NCBI GenBank assembly: GCA_964617335.1
Contig: CAZTXG010000001.1
Location: 1-64,000 of the forward strand
Reading direction: 5' to 3'
Source of the DNA: UBA2658 sp964617335
Lineage (GTDB): Bacteria; Bacillota; Clostridia; Oscillospirales; Oscillospiraceae
Length of the DNA: 64,000 nt
Shown here: positions 58,346-64,000 of the stretch, piece by piece
Numbering within the stretch: the stretch's first letter is position 1
How the letters are laid out: every line of letters begins with the position of its first letter
Translations under genes and position numbers: made by a program
Notes under the pieces: generated by a model
The model's input: the letters and a program-made list of their open reading frames with translations, nothing else
Databases searched by the model: none
Told to the model about the DNA's origin: nothing

Positions 58346-59575
58346 TTATTTAATGCCCTGAACAGCAATGAACTTCCATTCGCCTGCTTCCGTGTCAGCT
58401 TCTTTAACATAAGCTACGTCACGGATGGCATCGCCGTTAACATCGTCAAAGGCAATGTCGCCGGAGACGCCGGTGTAGGTGGTTGCCCAAAGAGCATCAT
58501 TAACGGCCTTGGGGTCAGTGGAGCCGGCCAGCTTAAGAGCTTCAAGAGCTGTGAAGTAAGAGTCGTATCCCATGGCGGAAACAGCAGCTATCATGTCATT
58601 TCCGTTGTTGTTCGCAAGACGGGTGGAATCAGCATTAATCCATTCCTTAATGCCTGCGTCAAACTCGGGGTTTCCGCCTTCCTGATAGAAGGTTGTTACG
58701 AAAACAGCAACAGTCTTGCCCTTTGCGGCCTCAGTGATAACGTTAGAGTCCCAGGTGTCGCCTGCAAGCAGGGGAAATTCAGCGCCCTGAGCGGCCGTCT
58801 GGTCGATTATAAGAGCAGCAGCTTCAGTGGAAACAGGAGCGAAGAAAACGTCGGCGCCGAAGTTTTTGGCATTAGCGACATAGGAAGCATAGTCTGAGGT
58901 GCCATCAGGGAAGGTTTCATACTGAACTTCTCCGCCTAGAGCTTCAAAGGCTTCTTTAAAATAATGGCAGAGGCCGACGGAATAGTCGTCACCAAGCTTG
59001 GCAAGGCAGTATGCCTTTTGTGCATCAAAGTTTTCCATGGCAAAGTTAGCAAGAACTGTGCCCTGGAAGGGGTCTAAGAAGCAGATGCGGAAATAGTGGG
59101 TGTTGCCTTCGGTTACAGCGGGGTTTGTGCAGGTTATGCCCACAACAGGGATGCCTGCTTCTTCAAACACGGGAGAACCGGCAATGGAAACACCGGAGCC
59201 GTAGGAACCGAGAACAACGGAAACGCCCTGACTGACAAGAGAAGCTGCCGCTGTGGGGCCCTTGTCGTTAGAGGATTCGTTATCAACAATAACAAGCTCA
59301 ACGTCATAGGTTTCTCCGTCAATCTCAACAGTGGGAGCGAGAGAATGGGCATACTGCACACCCAGGGTCTCCTGCTTTCCGCCGGCGCCGTTGTCGCCGG
59401 ACGCAGGCTCGTAAACGCCGATTTTTACAACTTTGTTAGCAGAACCAGAATTGTTGGGAGCATCGCCAGACTGATTTTCAGTATCTGCCGGATCAGTAGT
59501 CCCGCTGGGAGAGCAGCCCGCAAATGCTGCAAACAGCATAAGACAAGCCAATAAGAGAGCTAGATACTTTTTCAT
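58346..59575 (-). CDS. livJ: Branched-chain amino acid-binding lipoprotein (LivJ/LivK family)
   Basis: 409 residues. Lipobox FAAFAGC (Cys near residue 21), Ser/Gly/Asn linker, then a type I periplasmic-binding fold (VVKIGVYEPASGDNGAGGKQ, GSYGSGVSIAGSPVFEEAGIP, DSYFTALEALKLAG). It captures Leu/Ile/Val or related compounds outside the membrane for LivHMGF. First gene of the operon; its promoter region carries repeated TGTCC/GGACA sites. Confidence 0.93.
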   Translation of the reverse strand: MKKYLALLLACLMLFAAFAGCSPSGTTDPADTENQSGDAPNNSGSANKVVKIGVYEPASGDNGAGGKQETLGVQYAHSLAPTVEIDGETYDVELVIVDNESSNDKGPTAAASLVSQGVSVVLGSYGSGVSIAGSPVFEEAGIPVVGITCTNPAVTEGNTHYFRICFLDPFQGTVLANFAMENFDAQKAYCLAKLGDDYSVGLCHYFKEAFEALGGEVQYETFPDGTSDYASYVANAKNFGADVFFAPVSTEAAALIIDQTAAQGAEFPLLAGDTWDSNVITEAAKGKTVAVFVTTFYQEGGNPEFDAGIKEWINADSTRLANNNGNDMIAAVSAMGYDSYFTALEALKLAGSTDPKAVNDALWATTYTGVSGDIAFDDVNGDAIRDVAYVKEADTEAGEWKFIAVQGIK

Positions 59576-59620
59576 TTAAATTCCTCCATACAATATTGCA
59601 GGGCAGGGCCTGCTTCTTGC

Positions 59621-59653
59621 TGTCCTCATATCATGGACATATGTCCGTGGACA
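59621..59653. promoter_or_regulatory. TGTCC/GGACA palindrome cluster in the livJ leader
   Basis: Half-sites: TGTCC at 59621, GGACA at 59635, TGTCC at 59642, GGACA at 59649. They form two inverted repeats (9-base and 2-base spacers) plus a central GGACATATGTCC palindrome. The cluster starts just downstream of the predicted start of livJ transcription. Confidence 0.7.
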
Positions 59654-59665
59654 GCTATGCTAAGT

Positions 59666-59694
59666 ATTATAGCTTAACAGGAAAGTATTTGCAA
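59666..59694 (-). promoter_or_regulatory. Sigma-A promoter of the liv operon
   Basis: TTGCAA (59689-59694), 17-base spacer, TATAAT (59666-59671) on the minus strand. Confidence 0.85.
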
Positions 59695-59759
59695 GAATAA
59701 ATATTGTATTATTCGGTATAATGTGAAAAAATTGTCTCTACATGTCGTCTATCCCCGTC

Positions 59760-59774
59760 TGTCCACTGCGGACA
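59760..59774. promoter_or_regulatory. Upstream TGTCC-N5-GGACA palindrome
   Basis: TGTCC (59760-59764) and GGACA (59770-59774), the same half-sites as at 59621-59653, about 66 bases upstream of the liv -35 box. Confidence 0.65.
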
Positions 59775-60123
59775 ACAGCTTAAGTTTTTTTCTTTAGACT
59801 TAAAGATATTTTCTTTGCTTTTTATGGGATGTTTTTTAATTACAGGCTTTTGACAATTTTCTGATAGACTTTACAAACGCCATGTGTTATTATAAGAATA
59901 ATATATAATTTTTGAAAGGAGAACGAGTTAAAGCTAATGGACGATAATTGCGACGATAGTAACAGTTGTTTGTTTCTTATAATAGAGCCTATAAAATGTT
60001 TGGCATACCTGCAATCACGGCGTGATGACTGTGGGCGTGCCTTTTTGCGTTTTTCTAAGCTTCGGCGATAGTTGCCCGCCGTTTGCAAATAATGAAAAAC
60101 AAAAATTTTTAGGAGGACACATC
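59775..60123 (+). other. Spacer and leader before the CNNM gene
   Basis: Contains TTGACA near 59850 without a clear -10 box, and AAAGGAG near 59918. A 44-codon frame at 59938-60072 begins ATG 15 bases after AAAGGAG, but the spacing is poor. GGGCG/CGCCC-type pairing occurs around 60034-60083. No known riboswitch pattern was recognised. Confidence 0.4.
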
Positions 60124-61437
60124 TTGAACCCTATGTTTTGGCAACTTCTTCTGCAAATAAGCCTTATCAGCTTAAATGCGGTTTTTGCCTGCGCTGAAAT
60201 AGCTGTTTTATCAATAAACGATGCTAAGGTGGCACGTCTGGCTGCTGCCGGAGATAAAAGGGCCGAAAGACTTTCAAAGCTCACCTATCAGCCCGCTCGT
60301 TTTCTTGCCACCATTCAGGTTGCTATAACCCTTGCGGGGTTTTTGGGCAGCGCCTTTGCGGCCGATAATTTTTCAAAACCCCTTGTAAACTGGCTTATCG
60401 GTCTGGGAGTTGGAATTTCCGCAGAAACCCTTTCCACCTTCTCTGTCATTTTTATCACCCTAATCCTATCGTATTTTACCCTTGTATTCGGCGAGCTTGT
60501 GCCGAAACGTATGGCCATGAAAAAGGCCGAAAAAATCGCCTTGGCCCTGTCAGGCCTTATAAGCTTCATTTCAAAATTCTTTGCGCCTTTAGTTTCTCTT
60601 TTAACCGCCTCCACCAACGGAATTCTTCGTCTTTTCGGCATCGACCCAAACTCTGCCGACGGGGAAATAAGCGAGGAAGAAATCCTTATGATGGTGGATG
60701 CCGGTCGGGATTCCGGTGTCATAGACTTTGACGAGCAGGAATTTATACAGAAGATATTTGAATTTGACGACACCACTGTGGGTGAAATTGTCACCCACCG
60801 GACGGATGTTTCCATACTCTGGTCTGAAGACAGTCCGGAAACTTGGATAGAAACTATTAGAGAAACCCATCACTCCCACTACCCCGTCTGTGACGATACT
60901 GTGGATAATGTTGTGGGCATTCTTAAGGCCAGGGATTTTCTTCTTCTTGATGACAAAAGCTACGAAAACGTTATCATGAGCGCTATAAAGCCTGCATACT
61001 TCGTTACCGAGGGAGTTTATGCCGACGTGCTTTTCCGTCAAATGAAAACTGTGCGCAATCATTTTTCCGTAGTTTTGGACGAATACGGCGGTATGCTGGG
61101 AGTCGTCACAATGAACGACTTGCTGGAGCTTCTTGTGGGGGATTTGGACGACTGCGCCCTTTGCGATATGCAGCCTGTTGAGATTGAGCGCCTTGACCCT
61201 TCAACTTGGATAATCCGCGGAACCGCAAGCTTAGACGAGGTTTCCGAGGCTCTGGGCGTCACCCTGCCTTTAGAGGAATATGAAACCTTCGGCGGTTATG
61301 TGTTCGGCACCTATGGCTCCGTTCCCGACGACGGAATAGAGTTTGAGTTAAACGCCGGAACCCTGCATATAAAGGTTGCCGAAATAAGGGCTCACCGTAT
61401 AGAAAAAGCCATTGTCTCTATAAACAAATCAGAATAG
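60124..61437 (+). CDS. CNNM/CBS-domain membrane protein (hemolysin C/CorC-like, metal efflux)
   Basis: 437 residues. Start TTG 60124, with AGGAGG seven bases upstream; the frame stays open 34 codons further without a site. A CNNM domain with four membrane helices (about 1-190) carries the LNAVFACAEIAVLSIND motif. Two CBS domains (ILWSEDSPETWIETIRETHHSHYPV; SVVLDEYGGMLGVVTMNDLLE, quoted in part) follow at about 210-340, then a CorC-HlyC domain (340-437). CNNM/CorC proteins export or sense Mg2+ or Co2+; the old name hemolysin is misleading. Monocistronic. Confidence 0.93.
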   Translation: MNPMFWQLLLQISLISLNAVFACAEIAVLSINDAKVARLAAAGDKRAERLSKLTYQPARFLATIQVAITLAGFLGSAFAADNFSKPLVNWLIGLGVGISAETLSTFSVIFITLILSYFTLVFGELVPKRMAMKKAEKIALALSGLISFISKFFAPLVSLLTASTNGILRLFGIDPNSADGEISEEEILMMVDAGRDSGVIDFDEQEFIQKIFEFDDTTVGEIVTHRTDVSILWSEDSPETWIETIRETHHSHYPVCDDTVDNVVGILKARDFLLLDDKSYENVIMSAIKPAYFVTEGVYADVLFRQMKTVRNHFSVVLDEYGGMLGVVTMNDLLELLVGDLDDCALCDMQPVEIERLDPSTWIIRGTASLDEVSEALGVTLPLEEYETFGGYVFGTYGSVPDDGIEFELNAGTLHIKVAEIRAHRIEKAIVSINKSE

Positions 61438-61468
61438 GGCAGCTTTAGACTGTCGCCTTTATAATAAT

Positions 61469-61501
61469 AAAACATCCCTCTTAAATTAAGAGGGATGTTT
61501 T
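61469..61501. terminator. Shared terminator of the CNNM and M23 genes
   Basis: AAAACATCCCTCTTA (61469-61483) and TAAGAGGGATGTTTT (61487-61501) are perfectly complementary, with A/T tails on both sides. Confidence 0.95.
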
Positions 61502-61523
61502 ATTATTGGCTTATGCTTTTGCC

Positions 61524-62258
61524 TTAGGGCAGATATTCCGAGGGGTTAACACTGATACCGTCTAAGGTCATGGCAAAACACAGATTTGGCTTATCCTTTG
61601 TTTCCCCGGGGGCAGTTACACCCACAGAGCCTATTACCTCACCTGTCATAACATTGTCGCCTTCGTATACCGTTGGCATGGAAGCAAGGTTTGAATAAAT
61701 GCTTCTTAAGCCTCCCCCATGCTGAATGATAACTGTCATGCCGCCTAAATCATCCATTCTGACACTTTCAACTATTCCAGCGCTCACTGCCATAACCTGA
61801 GTTCCAAGTTCGGAAGCAATGCTTATAGATTCGCTTGTGCGCCAATCCCCCATCTTCTGGTTATAAATAAGGGATGTTACGGAATAAGGCATTGTTATCT
61901 CACCTTGAACCGGCCAGACAAAAGGCGCGCCGTCAGAGATTTCCGCCTGCTCGTCACTCCAAATACCTGTTTCCTCAGTCTGGGTTATTTCCTCCAGACC
62001 TTGTTCCGGTTCCGGCTCCGCAAGCTCCTGCTCATAAAACTCCGGCGGAAGGGCCAGCTCCTGCTCATCGTTTTCTGAGACATAAATATCACTTTCCGGA
62101 ATAGACAGCGAACCATCTTCTACATCAGCCCCGTTTCCCGCAAACAGAACATAGGTTGAAATGCCTATAACTGCCACGCATAGGAAAAGGACTATGTAGA
62201 AGCCCTTTCCGGCAAAAAATGCCTCCAGCTTTTCGCCAAAGCTCTTTTTTTCGCTCAT
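61524..62258 (-). CDS. Membrane-anchored degenerate M23 peptidase (SpoIIQ-like)
   Basis: 244 residues from ATG 62258 (AGGAGGAAAA upstream). Cytoplasmic N-tail, one membrane helix (20-40), an acidic Glu/Pro linker (50-110) and a LytM/M23 domain (112-244). The fold is recognisable from ASELGTQVMAVSAGIVESV, VIIQHGG and ISVNPSEYLP. Zinc ligands are lost: the HxxxD site is RTSES (140-144), YxHL is YSNL (188-191) and HLHF is NLCF (225-228). SpoIIQ, the forespore half of the mother cell-forespore channel, is a membrane-anchored M23 protein that is often degenerate, so SpoIIQ-like is the best guess. No spoIIIA genes are nearby. Confidence 0.82.
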   Translation of the reverse strand: MSEKKSFGEKLEAFFAGKGFYIVLFLCVAVIGISTYVLFAGNGADVEDGSLSIPESDIYVSENDEQELALPPEFYEQELAEPEPEQGLEEITQTEETGIWSDEQAEISDGAPFVWPVQGEITMPYSVTSLIYNQKMGDWRTSESISIASELGTQVMAVSAGIVESVRMDDLGGMTVIIQHGGGLRSIYSNLASMPTVYEGDNVMTGEVIGSVGVTAPGETKDKPNLCFAMTLDGISVNPSEYLP

Positions 62259-62288
62259 AAAGTTTTCCTCCTGATAGATATAGTAAAA

Positions 62289-62332
62289 AAATGGTGTTCC
62301 TGCAGGTATTTTTGCCTGCCTGAACACCATTT
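62289..62332 (-). terminator. Terminator after enolase
   Basis: AAATGGTGTTC (62289-62299) pairs with GAACACCATTT (62322-62332), with inner GCAGG/CCTGC; leftward seven T follow. It ends the gpmI-eno transcript. Confidence 0.92.
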
Positions 62333-62371
62333 ATACTTATATTACCAATATTTTTTAAAAATCTGGAAAAC

Positions 62372-63667
62372 TTATTTCTTTATGCTGTAAAAAGCATCAT
62401 TTCCCGGATACTGAGCCACGTCAAAAAGCTCCTCCTCAATGCGCAGAAGCTGGTTGTATTTTGCAACCCTGTCAACCCTGCTGGGAGCGCCGGTTTTAAT
62501 CTGTCCTGCGTTTACGGCAACGGAAACGTCGGCTATTGTTGTGTCCTCGGTTTCGCCGCTGCGGTGGGAGATAACCGTGGTATAGCCTGCCCTGTGAGCC
62601 ATCTGTATGGTGTCAAGAGTTTCTGTTAAAGTGCCAATTTGATTAAGCTTTATGAGGATAGAGTTTGCAACCCCAAGCTCTATGCCCTTTTTAAGACGGC
62701 TGGAGTTTGTGACAAAAAGGTCATCACCAACAAGCTGAATTTTCTTGCCCAAGGCATCTGTAAGCATCTTCCAGCCTTCCCAGTCGTCCTCGGCCATGCC
62801 GTCCTCAATGGAGATGATGGGGTATTTTTCACAGAAGCCCACCCACATATCAACCATGTCCTGACGGGTCATAACAGTGCCTCTCTTAGGCAGGTGATAG
62901 CAGTTGTCGCTTTCGTCAAACCATTCGGCAACGGCAGGATCCATGGCAATCTTAAAGTCCACTCCGGGCTTATAACCGGCCTTTTCAATGGCTTCCACAA
63001 GGGCCTTTAAAGCGTCCTCGTCACTGGCAAGGTCGGGGGCATAGCCGCCCTCATCACCAACGCCGGAGGATGGAACAATTTTCTTCAAGGTGTGGAAAAC
63101 CTCGGCGCTCATACGCACAGCCTCGCTGAAGTTTTCGGCAGAGACGGGCATTATCATAAACTCCTGTATGTCAACAGAGTTTGAAGCGTGGGCGCCGCCG
63201 TTTAAAACGTTCATCATGGGGACGGGAAGCTCCTTTGCGTTGCAGCCGCCGATATAGGTGTAAAGGGGCATTCCAAGGGCTAAAGCGGCAGCTTTTGCGC
63301 AGGCAAGGGACACACCCAGCATGGCGTTTGCACCAAGACGAGTTTTGTTTTCCGTGCCGTCAAGTTCAATCAGCAGCTTGTCAATGGAAGCCTGATCCAT
63401 GGCGTTAAGGCCCTGTAATACTTCGGCAATTTCTCCGTTTACGTTTTCAACGGCCTTTAAAACTCCCTTGCCAAGATAACGGGTTTTGTCTCCGTCACGA
63501 AGCTCACAGGCTTCAAAAATGCCGGTGGATGCTCCGGAAGGCACTCCTGCCCTGCCCACGATTCCGTCCTCTAGGGTAACTTCAACTTCCAGTGTGGGGT
63601 TTCCGCGGGAGTCCAGAATTTCCCTTGCGTGTACATCTACAATTTCAAAATAACTATTTGCTAACAT
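62372..63667 (-). CDS. eno: Enolase
   Basis: 431 residues from ATG 63667 (GGAGGAAAT upstream). AREILDSRGNPTLEVEV, GASTGIFEACELRD, SIEDGMAEDDWEGW, catalytic Lys in ILIKLNQIGTLTET and SHRSGETEDTTIAD. It interconverts 2-phosphoglycerate and phosphoenolpyruvate. It follows gpmI by 27 nt, the usual lower-glycolysis order. Confidence 0.98.
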   Translation of the reverse strand: MLANSYFEIVDVHAREILDSRGNPTLEVEVTLEDGIVGRAGVPSGASTGIFEACELRDGDKTRYLGKGVLKAVENVNGEIAEVLQGLNAMDQASIDKLLIELDGTENKTRLGANAMLGVSLACAKAAALALGMPLYTYIGGCNAKELPVPMMNVLNGGAHASNSVDIQEFMIMPVSAENFSEAVRMSAEVFHTLKKIVPSSGVGDEGGYAPDLASDEDALKALVEAIEKAGYKPGVDFKIAMDPAVAEWFDESDNCYHLPKRGTVMTRQDMVDMWVGFCEKYPIISIEDGMAEDDWEGWKMLTDALGKKIQLVGDDLFVTNSSRLKKGIELGVANSILIKLNQIGTLTETLDTIQMAHRAGYTTVISHRSGETEDTTIADVSVAVNAGQIKTGAPSRVDRVAKYNQLLRIEEELFDVAQYPGNDAFYSIKK

Positions 63668-63694
63668 TATATTTCCTCCTTGTGGCAAAGCTTT

Positions 63695-64000
63695 TTATTT
63701 GTGTATAATAAGGCTTTTTCCAGTCATCTTTTCAGGCTTTTCAATGCCCATCAGTTCAAGCATGGTAGGCGCTATATCTGCAAGGCAGCCGTCTTTAAGA
63801 CTGATATTCGCCCCGCATATAATAAGGGGTACAGGCTGGGTTGTGTGGGCTGTGTGGATTTGCCCGTCCGCTGTGAGCATACAGTCGGCGTTGCCGTGGT
63901 CGGCTGTTATGAGGATGGTTCCGCCCATTTCCGAAACAGCCGAGGCTATGCGGCCAACACAGCTGTCAACAGTTTCAACAGCTTTTATGGCTGCCGACAT
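63695..64000 (-). CDS. gpmI: Cofactor-independent phosphoglycerate mutase, C-terminal part
   Basis: The last ~101 residues; the gene runs off the right edge. Alkaline-phosphatase-fold metal site ILITADHGNADCM, HTAHTTQPVPLI, and ADIAPTMLELMG near the end. It interconverts 3- and 2-phosphoglycerate using Mn2+. It is upstream of eno in the same transcript. The Met at 63998-64000 is internal, not the start. Confidence 0.95.
   Translation of the reverse strand: MSAAIKAVETVDSCVGRIASAVSEMGGTILITADHGNADCMLTADGQIHTAHTTQPVPLIICGANISLKDGCLADIAPTMLELMGIEKPEKMTGKSLIIHK

Noticed and set aside
59938..60072. 44-codon plus-strand frame before the CNNM gene
   Set aside because: AAAGGAG is 15 bases from the ATG, too far; Cys/Arg-rich product without recognisable features.

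Overview
The window comes from a Gram-positive, endospore-forming anaerobe of the class Clostridia. An Oscillospiraceae/Ruminococcaceae-type relative is my best guess, but this is inference from gene content and order, not a measured placement. The grounds are a GerA-type germinant receptor operon, SigH, SpoIIM, a SpoIID-family protein, a SpoIIQ-like degenerate M23 protein, Rex, split transketolase genes, pyruvate phosphate dikinase, S-layer-homology proteins, and strong TTGACA/TATAAT promoters with AGGAGG ribosome sites. Almost everything is ordinary chromosomal housekeeping DNA. I see no phage module, CRISPR array, rRNA operon or classical defence island.

Layout. 1-700: C-terminal end of a large serine recombinase, the edge of a mobile element. 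0.7-3.3 kb: a DHHW + MBOAT pair, probably for O-acylation of an extracellular polymer. 3.4-4.6 kb: a Xer-type recombinase with a leader. 4.7-5.8 kb: a coiled-coil gene built from 33-bp repeats and interrupted by a 100-N assembly gap, then a 58-aa unknown. 5.8-9.5 kb: csaA, an HTH-desulfoferrodoxin fusion regulator and ppdK. 9.6-12.8 kb: rex, an SLH protein and mnmE, all leftward. 13-18.7 kb: mrp rightward, then HAD phosphatase, thiamine pyrophosphokinase, a nucleotidyltransferase, a catalytically degenerate polysaccharide-deacetylase-like protein and a lipoprotein, leftward. 19.2-23.4 kb: gerA-gerC-gerB plus a two-helix D-type subunit. 23.7-28.2 kb: zinc-ribbon protein, sigH, glmM, ruvB, ruvA, ruvC. 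28.4-35 kb: xerD, spoIIM, yrzE-like, yajC, tgt, queA, spoIID. 35.3-38.1 kb: asd, dapA, dapB (diaminopimelate/lysine). 38.3-39.8 kb: SLH/SH3/SGNH protein. 39.9-42.2 kb: Rrf2 regulator, iscU, iscS with a promoter and palindrome. 42.3-46.5 kb: MarR regulator and a heterodimeric ABC exporter. 46.6 kb: tRNA-Thr. 46.8-51.7 kb: sigma-54 activator, hypB and an Old Yellow Enzyme-family reductase. 52.1-53.9 kb: two-subunit transketolase. 54.1-54.4 kb: tRNA-Met, tRNA-Glu, tRNA-Val. 54.5-59.6 kb: livJ-H-M-G-F branched-chain amino-acid importer. 60-64 kb: CNNM/CBS protein, degenerate M23 protein, enolase and the end of gpmI.

How the parts fit. PpdK, enolase and GpmI are lower glycolysis; Rex upstream is the usual NADH sensor of fermenters. 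QueA/Tgt/YajC/YrzE and RuvCAB are conserved Firmicutes neighbourhoods, here interleaved with sporulation genes. The most unusual material is regulatory or built from degenerate enzyme folds: the HTH-desulfoferrodoxin protein, the metal-site-less deacetylase and M23 proteins, the TGTCC/GGACA palindromes at livJ, the operator-like sites at the isc and MarR operons, the solitary hypB beside a sigma-54 activator, and the unresolved hendecad-repeat gene.
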